Assembly: GCF_009834225.1 (NCBI RefSeq)
Contig: NZ_CP047176.1
Location: 1,426,001-1,490,000 of the forward strand
DNA from: Rathayibacter sp. VKM Ac-2759
Lineage (GTDB): Bacteria; Actinomycetota; Actinomycetes; Actinomycetales; Microbacteriaceae
Direction: 5' to 3'
Length of the DNA: 64,000 bases
The notes below the pieces were generated by a model, which made no database searches, was not told where the DNA came from, and saw nothing but the letters and a program-made list of their open reading frames with translations. Positions 1 through 8,960 of this stretch are shown here, one piece after another; position 1 is the first letter of the stretch, and every line of letters starts with the position of its first letter. The position numbers were made by a program, and so were the translations under genes.

Positions 1-895
1 CGGCGGCCAGCGCCTCGTCGATCGCCCGCGAGTCGGCATCGAGATCGAGCAGCCGGCGCACGCGGGCGACGAGCGGCCCCGCGTCGGCGAGCGAGGCGAG
101 GGTCGCCGTGCAGCGCACCACCTCGCCGTCGAGTTCGAGTCGCGCGAGGGCCGGCCCGCCGGGGAGCGTGAGCGCGCGCGAGTAGACGCCGGGCGCCGCC
201 TCCTCGAGCCCTGCGACCGCCCGGTCGCCGAGGAACGCGAGCACCCCCGCGTCGAACGGCGCGCGCACGGGCAGCCGCAGCTGCAGCGTCGTCGCCCCGG
301 CCGTCGCCTCGGTCTCGGAGCGGTCGCCGCGAGCCGACGCGCGCAGGGCGCTCGGGGTGCGCTCGTACACCTCGACGAGCGTCGCGTTGAACTGGCGGAT
401 GCTCGTGAACCCGGCCGCGAAGGCGACGTCCGAGACCGGCAGCCCGGTCCCGGTCAGCAGCAGCCGGGCCGTCTGCGCCCGCTGCGCGCGGGCGAGGGCG
501 AGCGGAGGCGCGCCCAGCTCCTCCCGCAGGATGCGGCCGAGGTGCCGTGATCCGTAGCCCAGCCGCGCGGCGAGCCCCTCGACGCCCTCGCGGTCGACGA
601 CTCCGTCGGCGATGAGCCGCATGGCGCGGGCCGCGGTGTCGTCGCGGAGATTCCACTCGGGGGAGCCGGGCACCGCGTCGGGCAGGCAGCGCTTGCAGGC
701 GCGGAGACCGGCCTCGTGCGCGGCCGCGGCGGTCGGGTAGAAGCGGACGTTCCTCCGCTGAGGCGTGGTCGCCGGGCAGCTCGGCCGGCAGTAGATCCCG
801 GTCGAGTGCACGCCGGTGATGAAGCGGCCGTCGAAGCGGGAGTCGCGGGAGGCGACGGCGCGGTAGCGCTCCTCGAACAGCGGATCGGCGGGCAT
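1..895 (-). CDS. Ada-type regulator / AlkA-like DNA alkylation repair protein (cut by window edge)
   Basis: Bifunctional alkylation-damage protein of the Ada/AlkA fusion class. The N-terminal Ada domain carries the four zinc/methyl-acceptor cysteines C36, C40, C67 and C70 (motifs YCRPSCPA and CKRC). An AraC-type helix-turn-helix follows at about residues 85-165 ([12 protein letters not shown]), then the start of an AlkA N-terminal domain ([13 protein letters not shown]). The glycosylase HhH core lies outside the window. The start is ATG at 895; a -10-like CAGGCT (907-902) ends 6 bases before it, suggesting a leaderless transcript. In this family the protein senses methylphosphotriesters and excises alkylated bases. 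Function is inferred from domains; the gene is truncated only by the window. Confidence 0.9.
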   Translation of the reverse strand, partial: MPADPLFEERYRAVASRDSRFDGRFITGVHSTGIYCRPSCPATTPQRRNVRFYPTAAAAHEAGLRACKRCLPDAVPGSPEWNLRDDTAARAMRLIADGVVDREGVEGLAARLGYGSRHLGRILREELGAPPLALARAQRAQTARLLLTGTGLPVSDVAFAAGFTSIRQFNATLVEVYERTPSALRASARGDRSETEATAGATTLQLRLPVRAPFDAGVLAFLGDRAVAGLEEAAPGVYSRALTLPGGPALARLELDGEVVRCTATLASLADAGPLVARVRRLLDLDADSRAIDEALAA

Positions 896-1029
896 GCGTC
901 GAGCCTGTCACGCGCGGGGGCGGTCCGATCGCGGGAATCGGACACGGGTGTCCGGTCCGCGGGCGCACCGGCGCTCCGCCGTGTCAAGCGCCGGGGACGG
1001 ACCGCGCCCGTGCCCTACTCTCGGACCCC

Positions 1030-2148
1030 ATGAGCGCCTACCCGCCGCCGACTCCGCCCGCCCGCCCCTCCGTCGTGCCGACCGTGCTCGGCGCCGTCGG
1101 CGTCGCGCTGCTCGGCGTCCTGCTGCTGCTCGTCCTCGCCTACGTCGTCCTCGGCCTCGGCGTGAGCGCCGCCGCGGTCTGCGCCGTGATCGCGCTCGTC
1201 CCGCTGACCCTCGTGCTCCTCGGGGTCCGCTGGGTCGACCGCTGGGAGCCGGAGGCGCCGCTCGGCCTGTGGTTCGCGTTCCTCTGGGGCGCCGCCGGCT
1301 CGGTGGCCATCGCCCTCCTGGTCGACCTCGGCGTGCAGATCGCGGTCTACGCCTCCGGAGCGCAGCCGAGCGAGTCGGACTTCGTCGGCGCCGTGATCCA
1401 GGCGCCGCTGGTCGAGGAGACCGCCAAGGGCTTCGGCGTGCTCCTCGTGCTGCTGATCTGGCGCCGCTCGTTCGACGGGCCGGTCGACGGCATCGTCTAC
1501 GCCGCGGTCGTCGCCTCGGGCTTCGCCTTCGTCGAGAACATCCTCTACTTCGGCAGCGCGCTGGTCGAGGGCGGTCTCGGCTCGCTCGCCGTCACGTTCT
1601 TCCTCCGCGGGGTGCTCTCGCCGTTCGCCCACGTGCTGTTCACCGCGTGCACGGGAGCGGCGCTGGGCTTCGCGGCGAGCAGACGCGCCGCGGCGGCCGT
1701 GCCGATCGCGCTCCTCGGTCTGGCGCTCGCCGCGTTCCTGCACGCGCTGTGGAACGGCTCGTCGTTCCTCGTCGCCGACTGGTTCGGCTTCTACGGAGTC
1801 GTCCAGGTGCCGCTGTTCGTCGTCGCGGTGATCGTGGTCGTGCTGCTGCGCCGTCGGGAGCGCACACTCACCCTCGAGCGGCTCGGCGACTACGCGGCCG
1901 CGGGCTGGCTCTCGCCGGCCGAGGTCCGGATGATCGGCACGGCCGAGGGGCGCCGGACCGCCCTGCGCTGGGCGCGGACCGCGGGCAGCGACCGCCCCCG
2001 CGCGATGACGGGCTTCATCCGCACGGCGACGCGCCTCGCGCACCTCCGCCAGCACCAGATCGCGGGCCGCGGAGGACGGGCGGCCGCGGTCGACGAGCGC
2101 GTGCTGCTCGACGAGCTCGTGGCCCGCCGGGCGGCGCTCACGCGCTGA
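1030..2148 (+). CDS. PrsW-family intramembrane metalloprotease
   Basis: Predicted polytopic membrane protease, 372 aa with about eight hydrophobic segments. The family's signature residues are present: E129-E130-x-x-K133 (VEETAKGF), F165-x-x-x-E169 (FAFVEN), and the metal-binding-type histidines H201 and H238 (HALWNG). Bacillus PrsW cleaves an anti-sigma factor; the substrate here is unknown. A cytoplasmic tail of about 90 residues after the last helix is basic and alanine-rich. A -10-like TACTCT (1016-1021) lies 8 bases before ATG. The 3' end overlaps the convergent MFS gene by 11 bases. Confidence 0.88.
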   Translation: MSAYPPPTPPARPSVVPTVLGAVGVALLGVLLLLVLAYVVLGLGVSAAAVCAVIALVPLTLVLLGVRWVDRWEPEAPLGLWFAFLWGAAGSVAIALLVDLGVQIAVYASGAQPSESDFVGAVIQAPLVEETAKGFGVLLVLLIWRRSFDGPVDGIVYAAVVASGFAFVENILYFGSALVEGGLGSLAVTFFLRGVLSPFAHVLFTACTGAALGFAASRRAAAAVPIALLGLALAAFLHALWNGSSFLVADWFGFYGVVQVPLFVVAVIVVVLLRRRERTLTLERLGDYAAAGWLSPAEVRMIGTAEGRRTALRWARTAGSDRPRAMTGFIRTATRLAHLRQHQIAGRGGRAAAVDERVLLDELVARRAALTR

Positions 2149-3346
2149 CGAGAACGGCGGAGCGCCGCCTCCGCAGGTCGACGACCGCCACGACCGCGGC
2201 GGACACGCACACGATCGCCACCGCGGGGGCGACCAGATCGATCGAGGCCTCGAGGCCGAGCCCGGTGGCCAGCGCCCCCGCCGTGATCGCCGTGAGGGCC
2301 TGGCCGAGGTAGCTCAGGAGGTAGACGGCCGAGATCATCGAGCCGCGGTGCTCGACGGGCGCGACCCGGCCGACCAGCGCGAGCCCGCCCGAGAAGCTGA
2401 GCGAGTAGCCGATGCCGCTCACCGCAGCGAAGGCGAAGAACAGCGGGAGCGAGCCGCTCGCGGCCGTCCACTCCAGCAGCCCGAGCGAGACGATCGCGAT
2501 GAGAGCTCCCGCGATGATCGCCACGTGCGCGTGCACCCTCTGGATCGCGAGCGCCGTCGCACCGATGACGAGCGCCGAGAGCGCCAGCACCGAGCCGGTG
2601 ACGAGCAGATCCGTGGTGCCGGTGAGCTCGCGCACCATCTCGGCCCCGAGCGAGAGCACCAGCGCGCCCACCGCGTAGGCGACGGTCACGGCGAGCGTCG
2701 CCGAGGCGTACGCCATCCGCAGGCCGGACGGCACGTGGGGGAGGCGAGGACGCCACCGGCGCGCACCGCTCGGCCGGTCGTCGCGGCTCGCGGCCAGCAG
2801 CAGGAGGGTCGCGAGGCCGACCGCGGCGAGCACCCAGAAGCTGAGCTGCAGGGGGAGCGGGGCGTACTGGGCGAGGGCGCCCGAGAGCAGCAGCGACAGG
2901 GTCAGCCCGGCGGCGGTGGAGACGGTCGTCAGCGACGACGGCACCCGGGGGTTACCCGAGACGTTGTTGTCGACGAGGGAGGCGCTCGCCGCACCCAGGG
3001 CCAGCGCGGTGCCGAGACCCTGCAGGGCGCGGCCGACGTAGAGCAGTGCGACCCCGTCCGCGAGCGAGAACGCGATCGCCGACACCGAGATCAGCCCGAT
3101 GCCGATCAGCATGGTCCGCCGGCGCCCGATCACGTCCGACAGGTCACCGACCACGAGCAGGGCGAGCAGCAGCACGACGGGGTAGGCGCCGAAGACCGTC
3201 GTGACGACGACCGGCGAGAGATCCCACTCCCGCGCGTAGCTCGGGTAGAGCACGGAGGGGGAGCCGCTGGACCAGAGGCAGAGCGCCAGCACCAGGGTCG
3301 AGACCCAGAAGCTGCCGCGACGACCGAGGCGCCCGGGCCGCGGCAT
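2138..3346 (-). CDS. MFS transporter
   Basis: Major facilitator superfamily permease of 402 aa with about 12 transmembrane helices. The loop 2-3 signature GDLSDVIGRRRTML is present and the architecture is that of a drug/metabolite exporter. Substrate cannot be assigned. The start ATG overlaps the TGA stop of the upstream DUF1684 gene by one base (TGATG), so the two are likely translationally coupled. The 3' end overlaps the PrsW gene on the other strand. Confidence 0.85.
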   Translation of the reverse strand: MPRPGRLGRRGSFWVSTLVLALCLWSSGSPSVLYPSYAREWDLSPVVVTTVFGAYPVVLLLALLVVGDLSDVIGRRRTMLIGIGLISVSAIAFSLADGVALLYVGRALQGLGTALALGAASASLVDNNVSGNPRVPSSLTTVSTAAGLTLSLLLSGALAQYAPLPLQLSFWVLAAVGLATLLLLAASRDDRPSGARRWRPRLPHVPSGLRMAYASATLAVTVAYAVGALVLSLGAEMVRELTGTTDLLVTGSVLALSALVIGATALAIQRVHAHVAIIAGALIAIVSLGLLEWTAASGSLPLFFAFAAVSGIGYSLSFSGGLALVGRVAPVEHRGSMISAVYLLSYLGQALTAITAGALATGLGLEASIDLVAPAVAIVCVSAAVVAVVDLRRRRSAVLVSA

Positions 3347-4131
3347 CAGGCCGCGGCGGCGCTGCGCACGCGGCGCTCGCCGGCGGTCACCGGCACCGAG
3401 AGGCGGTTCTGCGCGGGAGGCAGCGGGCAGTTGTAGTGCGGCGAGAAGCCGCACGGCGGGATGTAGGCGCGGTTGAAGTCGAGCAGCACGGGGCCGGGTG
3501 TCCCGGCGTCGGCCGCGCCGCCCAGGCGCTGCACGACGAGGAAGCGACCTACCGGGTAGCTCGCCAGCTCGGGGTCGTCGCTCCGGTTCGTCGGGTCGCC
3601 GAACGGGACGAGCAGCGTGCCGCCGTCGTCGAAGGCCGCGACCGTGTACTCGCGGGCCCGGCCGTCGTCGACGAGCGAGAAGGTGATGTCGCCCGGCACG
3701 ACCAGGTCGCGGGTCGCGCCGTTGTCGCGCAGGTGCTCGAACGGGATCGTCCGCTCCTCGCCCACCGGCTCGAACCAGGCCTCGAGCACCCAGGCCGCGT
3801 CGAACGGGAAGGTCTCGATCGCGTCGAACCCGCGGATCGCCTCCGAGGCCGCGTCCCAGACGCGGTAGCCGTACTCCTCCTCGCCGGTGTCCAGGCTCGG
3901 GCGGCGCATGCGGGTGAGCGTGGCGGTCGGCCCGTGGCCGGCGAGGGCCGTCTCGTCGTCGACGCTCTCGCCCGGCTCCAGCCAGCGGGTCTCGACCAGG
4001 GCGAGGTCGCCGCGAGGGCCCGTGACGCGGGCGGCGCGGCGCAGGAGCCACGCCTCCCAGCCGGCGCGCGCCGACTCGGTCAGATCCATCGAGGCACGGG
4101 AGGGGGCGGTGATGCTGCTCGTCGACGACAT
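3346..4131 (-). CDS. DUF1684 domain protein
   Basis: 261-aa cytoplasmic protein with the DUF1684 C-terminal signature: FNRAYIPPCGFSPHYNCPLP followed by the pattern PPAQNRL. The family is uncharacterised; members have a beta-rich fold and a conserved NP..Y-like metal or ligand pocket. Start chosen at ATG 4131 (MSSTSSITAPS); an internal Met at MDLTES is an alternative. First gene of a two-gene unit with the MFS permease, which hints at a shared metabolite, but no function should be assumed. Confidence 0.85.
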   Translation of the reverse strand: MSSTSSITAPSRASMDLTESARAGWEAWLLRRAARVTGPRGDLALVETRWLEPGESVDDETALAGHGPTATLTRMRRPSLDTGEEEYGYRVWDAASEAIRGFDAIETFPFDAAWVLEAWFEPVGEERTIPFEHLRDNGATRDLVVPGDITFSLVDDGRAREYTVAAFDDGGTLLVPFGDPTNRSDDPELASYPVGRFLVVQRLGGAADAGTPGPVLLDFNRAYIPPCGFSPHYNCPLPPAQNRLSVPVTAGERRVRSAAAA

Positions 4132-4187
4132 GCGCAGTGCAACGCGCGGATCCCCGCAACTCTTCCCGGCGCACGGATCAGCGGTTA

Positions 4188-4248
4188 AAGAACTCGACGC
4201 CCTGCGGCAGCGGCGCAGCCGGCTGCTCTGACGGGGCGTCGAGCTCTT
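4188..4248. terminator. Large hairpin in the divergent DUF1684/helicase intergenic region
   Basis: Arms AAGAACTCGACGCC (4188-4201) and GGCGTCGAGCTCTT (4235-4248) pair with one mismatch, with a second GC-rich stem inside, and are followed by TCTT. It looks like an intrinsic terminator but sits between two divergent genes, where no transcript should end. It may be a relic of a lost gene or end an unannotated RNA. Confidence 0.4.
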
Positions 4249-4418
4249 CTTGACGTCGATGATGCTCCCGCTCGATCCGATGCGCAAGGGGCACGCGGTG
4301 TGGGCCGACCGCGAGTCCGCCTCCCGAGCGCTCGTTAGACTGGACCGCCTGTTTTCTTGCGGCCCCCGGAGCGCATCCCGCGCCCGGACCGCGACGGCGA
4401 TGCACGGGAAGGCGCACG

Positions 4419-6662
4419 ATGGCAGACTCCGACACCGTCCTCGAGTCCGAGCTGACGCGCGAGCGCGACTACGTGGCCGGGCTCTACGCCCGCCTCGACG
4501 AGCTGATCGCCGAGGCGCGGGCGGCGCTCGACTCCGTGCGGATCGAGAGCGTCGGAGGCAACCACCAGAGCCGCTCCGAGCGCGATGCCTTCGCGCGGCT
4601 GTACGAGGACCGCCTCCGGATGCTCACGGGCGCCGACGACAGGCTCGCCTTCGGCCGGCTGACCCTCGCGGACAGCGAGACCGAGCACCGCTACATCGGC
4701 CGCATCGGCCTCCGCGACGAGGAGCAGGACGCGCTCCTGCTCGACTGGCGCGCTCCGCAGTCGGCCGCGTTCTACCAGGCGACCGCGGCGCAGCCGATGG
4801 GCACCCGCGCTCGCCGGCACCTCACCACCCGCGGCCGCGAGGTCCTCCGCTTCGAGGACGAGGTCTTCGACGAGGAGCTCCTGCGCGAGGGGACGGCCCT
4901 GCAGGGCGAGGGCGCGCTGATGGCGGCCCTCGGTGCCGAGCGCACCGGGCGGATGCACGACATCGTCGCCACCATCCAGAGCGAGCAGGACCGCATCATC
5001 CGCTCCGATCTGCGGGGCGTCCTGGTCGTCCAGGGCGGCCCCGGCACCGGCAAGACCGCCGTGGCACTGCACCGTGCCGCCTACCTGCTCTACTCCTACC
5101 GCGAGCGGATCGCCTCGCAGGGAGTCCTGGTCGTCGGCCCGTCGCGCTCCTTCCTGCGCTACATCGAGGCGGTGCTGCCCTCGCTCGGCGAGACCGGCGT
5201 CGTCCTCTCGACCCTCGGCCAGCTCTACCCCGGCCTGGACCTGGTCGAGGAGGACGAGCCGACCGTCGCCCGGGTGAAGGGCTCGGCGCGGATGGCGGAG
5301 CTGCTCAAGCGCGCCGTCCGCTCCCGGCAGATCGTCCCCACCGAGACGCAGATCCTCGAGGTGAACGGCGAGAGGCTGCGGCTCGAGCCGCACGACGTCG
5401 AGCGTGCGATCACCCGCGCGCGCGACTCCCGCAAGCCGCACAACGAGGCGCGTGTCACCTTCGTCAAGGCGATGCTCTCGCAGTTGACCCGTCAGCTCGC
5501 CGACCAGCTGCGCAGCCACGGCAACACGGTCGACGAGGCCGACGAGGCGGTCCTCCGCGAGGACGTCCGCACCGCCGACGACGTCCGCGTGGCGCTCAAC
5601 ACCGCGTGGATCCCGCTGACCCCCGAGAAGCTGCTGCAGGACCTGTACGCGCGCCCGAACTGGTTCGCCACGCTGACCCCGCGCTGGACCGCCGCTCAGC
5701 GCGCCCTGCTGCGCCGCGGCCGCGACGCGCCCTTCACCGTCTCCGACGTCCCGCTGCTCGACGAGGCGGCCGAGCTGCTCGGCGCCTACGACGACCACGC
5801 CGATGCGCAGAAGAAGGCCGAGAAGGAGCAGCGCCGCCGCGACGTCGAGAACGCGGAGGCGGCCATCCGCAACATGGGCGTCGAGGGCCTCGTGAACGCG
5901 AAGGACCTCGCCGCGGGCTTCGCCGAGCGCACCAGCCTCGGCACGACCTCGGAGCGGGCCGCCGCCGACCGCTCGTGGGCGTACGGCCACGTCGTCGTCG
6001 ACGAGGCCCAGGAGCTCTCGCCGATGCAGTGGCGCGTGCTGATCCGCCGGTGCCCGATGCGCTCGTTCACGATCGTGGGCGATGTCGCGCAGGCGTCCGG
6101 CGCCTCCGCCGCGTCGAGCTGGGACGACGCGCTGCGCGACGCCTTCGGCCGCCAGGGACGCCCGGGGGAGGCGCCCGCGTGGCGCCTCGAGGAGCTGACC
6201 GTCAACTACCGCACCCCCGCGCAGATCGTGGCGCTCGCCGAGCGCACCGCCCGCGAGAACGGACTCGAGGTCACGCCGAGCCGCTCGGTGCGGTCGACGG
6301 AGTGGCCGGTCCGCACCGTCCGCGACCGCGGGGAGGGCGGGCTCGCCGACCGCGTGCTCGCCGCTGTCCGCGAGGACCGCGCGATCAGCACCGACGGCAC
6401 GCTCGCGATCATCGCGCCCGACGCCGAGCTCGACGCGATCGCGGAGCGGGCCGAGGAGGCGCTCGGCCGGGAGGTCGGCCGCGGCTCCCGGGGTCTCGAC
6501 CGGCCGGTGGCGATCCTCTCGACGACCGAGGCGAAGGGGCTGGAGTTCGACTCCGTCGTCATCGCCCGGCCGCGCCTGATCGCGGCGACGGGCGAGCGCG
6601 GAGCCGCTGCCCTCTACGTCGCGATGACCCGGCCCACGCAGCGGCTCACGCTGGTGGAGTGA
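4419..6662 (+). CDS. HelD/HelR-family RNA polymerase-associated UvrD-like ATPase
   Basis: 747-aa superfamily 1 helicase-like motor of the HelD type. The N-terminal long coiled region (residues about 1-60) is followed by the HelD hallmark RIGLRDEEQDALLLDWRAP, Walker A GGPGTGKTAVALHRAAYLLY near residue 207, a Walker B DEAQELSP and UvrD motifs including TTEAKGLEFD and YVAMTRPTQRL. HelD proteins bind RNA polymerase and dislodge it from DNA; Streptomyces and mycobacterial members (HelR/HelD) also protect against rifamycins. A -10-like TAGACT at 4336-4341 gives a leader of about 70 bases. Resistance activity here is inference. The next gene is a 58-aa membrane peptide. Confidence 0.88.
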   Translation: MADSDTVLESELTRERDYVAGLYARLDELIAEARAALDSVRIESVGGNHQSRSERDAFARLYEDRLRMLTGADDRLAFGRLTLADSETEHRYIGRIGLRDEEQDALLLDWRAPQSAAFYQATAAQPMGTRARRHLTTRGREVLRFEDEVFDEELLREGTALQGEGALMAALGAERTGRMHDIVATIQSEQDRIIRSDLRGVLVVQGGPGTGKTAVALHRAAYLLYSYRERIASQGVLVVGPSRSFLRYIEAVLPSLGETGVVLSTLGQLYPGLDLVEEDEPTVARVKGSARMAELLKRAVRSRQIVPTETQILEVNGERLRLEPHDVERAITRARDSRKPHNEARVTFVKAMLSQLTRQLADQLRSHGNTVDEADEAVLREDVRTADDVRVALNTAWIPLTPEKLLQDLYARPNWFATLTPRWTAAQRALLRRGRDAPFTVSDVPLLDEAAELLGAYDDHADAQKKAEKEQRRRDVENAEAAIRNMGVEGLVNAKDLAAGFAERTSLGTTSERAAADRSWAYGHVVVDEAQELSPMQWRVLIRRCPMRSFTIVGDVAQASGASAASSWDDALRDAFGRQGRPGEAPAWRLEELTVNYRTPAQIVALAERTARENGLEVTPSRSVRSTEWPVRTVRDRGEGGLADRVLAAVREDRAISTDGTLAIIAPDAELDAIAERAEEALGREVGRGSRGLDRPVAILSTTEAKGLEFDSVVIARPRLIAATGERGAAALYVAMTRPTQRLTLVE

Positions 6663-6766
6663 CGGGCGGGATCCTCAGTCCACCCCCGGGTCCTTCCCCC
6701 GGTCCGCAGGGGCCGCTCCGAGGCGCCTCGGCGACTCTGGTCTCAGCCGACCCCGAGGAGACGACG

Positions 6767-6943
6767 ATGGCCGAGAGCCCGACCACCCGCCACACCCCGC
6801 GCACGCTCCGCTCCCGGGTCGCCGCGGGCGCCCTCGCACTCGGACTCCTGGGCGGGGCGCTCGGCGTCGGCGCCGTCGTCTGGCACGACATCGAGCAGCA
6901 CTCGAGCACCGAGGCGGCGGGATCCGGGACCAGCGCTCCCTGA
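6767..6943 (+). CDS. Small single-pass membrane protein (58 aa), unknown function
   Basis: Short gene with a good ribosome binding site (GAGGAG at 6755-6760, six bases before ATG). The product has a basic N-terminus (TTRHTPRTLRSR), one hydrophobic helix (AAGALALGLLGGALGVGAVVW) and a short polar tail ending GSGTSAP. It lies 104 bases after the helicase gene and just before an FKBP gene. Not recognised as a named family; a secreted or membrane peptide is possible. Confidence 0.6.
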   Translation: MAESPTTRHTPRTLRSRVAAGALALGLLGGALGVGAVVWHDIEQHSSTEAAGSGTSAP

Positions 6944-6980
6944 GAGTGGCGCGCGGGGCCGCGTCCTAGGATTGACGACC

Positions 6981-7355
6981 ATGAGCAGCGAGAACCTGAC
7001 CAAGCCCGAACTCGACGCCCCCGACGGCCCGGCCCCCGACACCCTCGTCGTCGAGGACCTCGTCATCGGCGACGGCGCCGAGGCCCAGCCCGGCTCGACC
7101 GTCGACGTCCACTACCTCGGCGTCGAGTACGACACCGGCGAGGAGTTCGACTCCTCCTGGAGCCGCAACCAGTCGATCAACTTCCCCCTCAACAACCTGA
7201 TCCGCGCCTGGCAGCAGGGGATCCCCGGCATGAAGGTCGGCGGCCGCCGCAAGCTGGTCTGCCCGCCCGCCCTCGCCTACGGTCCCGCCGGCGGCGGACA
7301 CCCGCTCTCGGGCAAGACCCTGATCTTCGTGATCGACCTGCTCGGCACGAAGTAG
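6981..7355 (+). CDS. FKBP-type peptidyl-prolyl cis-trans isomerase
   Basis: Single-domain cytoplasmic FKBP of 124 aa without a signal peptide. Family residues are visible: VDVHYLGVEYDTGEEFDSSW, then IRAWQQGIPGMKVGGRRKL and LAYGPAGGG. It catalyses proline isomerisation during folding. Start is ATG 6981 with TAGGAT (6967-6972) ending 8 bases upstream, a leaderless arrangement; an upstream in-frame TTG at 6972 is part of that hexamer. A strong terminator follows. Confidence 0.93.
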   Translation: MSSENLTKPELDAPDGPAPDTLVVEDLVIGDGAEAQPGSTVDVHYLGVEYDTGEEFDSSWSRNQSINFPLNNLIRAWQQGIPGMKVGGRRKLVCPPALAYGPAGGGHPLSGKTLIFVIDLLGTK

Positions 7356-7367
7356 TCCTCGCCCCGG

Positions 7368-7415
7368 CGTGAAGAAGGCGCAGTCCCGAGCTATCGGGGC
7401 TGCGCCTTCTTCACG
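7368..7415. terminator. Bidirectional intrinsic terminator
   Basis: Perfect 16-bp arms CGTGAAGAAGGCGCAG (7368-7383) and CTGCGCCTTCTTCACG (7400-7415) with a nested CCCGA/TCGGG stem. It sits between the convergent FKBP and emfourin-like genes and overlaps the last codons of the latter (VKKAQPR). Confidence 0.85.
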
Positions 7416-7669
7416 CGGTCGACGAGTTCGCGCCAGGCGCCGTCGAGCTCGGTCTCGCCGAGACGGACGTGGTGGGTCTGCACGCTGATCTCGTAGACGA
7501 AGCGGTCGGGGCGGCCGGAGGCGCCCTGCCGCGACGACGCGGTGTCGCCCCAGGGGAGCGAGCCCAGCAGCTCGAGCCAGGAACGCTCGTCCGGCTGCTC
7601 GGCGACGTCCACCCGCCACACCCGGCGCAGCCCGGCGAAGCCGCCGCTGCGCGACACGATCACGTCCAT
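7391..7669 (-). CDS. Emfourin-like protealysin inhibitor
   Basis: 92-aa protein beginning MDVIVSRSGGFAGLRRVW, the conserved start of the emfourin family, with a later DRFVYEISV strand. Emfourin is a cytoplasmic proteinaceous inhibitor encoded beside protealysin in Serratia. Here the gene lies 48 bases after an M4 protease of the protealysin subtype, on the same strand, matching the known enzyme-inhibitor pair. Inhibition is inferred from family and context. Confidence 0.8.
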   Translation of the reverse strand: MDVIVSRSGGFAGLRRVWRVDVAEQPDERSWLELLGSLPWGDTASSRQGASGRPDRFVYEISVQTHHVRLGETELDGAWRELVDRVKKAQPR

Positions 7670-7717
7670 GCGCGCGATGCTACTCGCCGGGCCCGCGCGC
7701 GGCCGGGGTGTCGCGGA

Positions 7718-8806
7718 TCAGGCCGCCGGCGGCAGTGCGACTCCGACCGTCGTCCACCCGGTGCGGACCGCCTGCTCGACGTCGGAGCCCGCGCCGTAGC
7801 GCGCGGCGGCCGCGCGCACGGTGAGACCCGCGAACGCCGAGAAGTCGGCGGTCGCCGTGAGCACGCCTCCGGTGAGCACGTCGTACCAGACCTGCCCCGC
7901 CCGCTCCCACGCCCTGCCGCCGAGCGTGGTCGCGGCGAGCGCGAAGGCGCGGTTGGGGATGCCGGAGTTGATGTGCACGCCGCCGTTGTCGTCGTCGGTG
8001 TCGACGTAGTCGGCCATCGAGCCGGGCTGCGGGTCGGTGCCGAGCACGTCGTCGTCGTAGGCGGTGCCCGGTGCGATCATCGAGCGCAGCGCCGCCCCCT
8101 CGACCTCGTCGGTGAAGAGGCCCTCGCCGATCAGCCAGGTCGCCTCCTCGGCGCTCTGGCCGGCGCCGAACTGCTCGAGCAGGGCACCGAACACGTCCGA
8201 GATCGACTCGTTGAGCGCACCCGACTGACCGCGGTAGACGAGGTTGGCCGTGTACTCGGTGATGCCGTGCGCGAGCTCGTGCCCGATGACGCTCGGCGAG
8301 ACGGTGAAGCGGCGGAACACCTGCCCGTCGCCGTCGCCGAAGACCATCCGGGAGCCGTCCCAGAAGGCGTTGTCGTAGTCGTCGCCGTAGTGCACGGTCG
8401 CGTCCAGCGGCAGCCAGGCGTCGTCGATCGAGTCCCGGCCGTAGGCCTGCTGCAGGAAGGCGGACATCGCGCCGAGGCCGTCGTACGCCTCGTCGACGGC
8501 GGGATCGCCGGTCGCGGGCTCGCCCTCGCGCCGCACGACCGCGCCCGGCAGGACCTCGGCGGTCTCCGCGTCCGAGATGGTGCGCTGGAGCGCCTGCACC
8601 CGCTGCCGGGGCGTCGGCGTCGCGGTGGCCGACGCGCCCGGAGTACCCCGGCCGGGACCGGGCGCGGGCTCGCCCGGACGGACGCGGCGGAAGGGCACGT
8701 CCTGCTCGAGGGAGCGGCTCGCGGCCCGTGCCGCCCGCGCGAAGGCGGGATCGTCGAGGCGGGCGATGCGGACGAGGAGGTACGGCGGCACGACGGTTCG
8801 TCTCAT
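7718..8806 (-). CDS. M4-family neutral metalloprotease, protealysin-like
   Basis: 362-aa thermolysin-family zinc protease. Zinc ligands and catalytic residues are clear: H176-E-L-A-H180, E200 in GALNESISD, and H278 in GVHINSGIPNRAF. The protein has no signal peptide but starts MRRTVVPPYLL, the PPYLL box typical of the short protealysin-type propeptide, followed by a proline-rich linker (residues 45-66). Protealysin-like enzymes often act inside the cell or are released without a classical signal. Start ATG 8806, with a weak -10-like GAGGAT (8818-8813) 6 bases upstream. Probably in an operon with the inhibitor downstream. Confidence 0.92.
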   Translation of the reverse strand: MRRTVVPPYLLVRIARLDDPAFARAARAASRSLEQDVPFRRVRPGEPAPGPGRGTPGASATATPTPRQRVQALQRTISDAETAEVLPGAVVRREGEPATGDPAVDEAYDGLGAMSAFLQQAYGRDSIDDAWLPLDATVHYGDDYDNAFWDGSRMVFGDGDGQVFRRFTVSPSVIGHELAHGITEYTANLVYRGQSGALNESISDVFGALLEQFGAGQSAEEATWLIGEGLFTDEVEGAALRSMIAPGTAYDDDVLGTDPQPGSMADYVDTDDDNGGVHINSGIPNRAFALAATTLGGRAWERAGQVWYDVLTGGVLTATADFSAFAGLTVRAAAARYGAGSDVEQAVRTGWTTVGVALPPAA

Positions 8807-8960
8807 GCTGCGATCCTCGCACCGACCTCCGACACCGTCCCGGGCTCGCGGGCCGGGAGCGGATGTTGTAGCGCCTGCTCGCCGCCCCCGCGCGATAGCC
8901 TGGCCAGCGACGAGCGGTTTCCATCGATCCGGGGCGCACCCGGGGAGCACGAGGGCGAGC

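Noticed and set aside
4350..4370. Rifamycin-associated element upstream of the helicase
   Set aside because: A CTTGCGG fragment is present but the expected palindrome is not completed.
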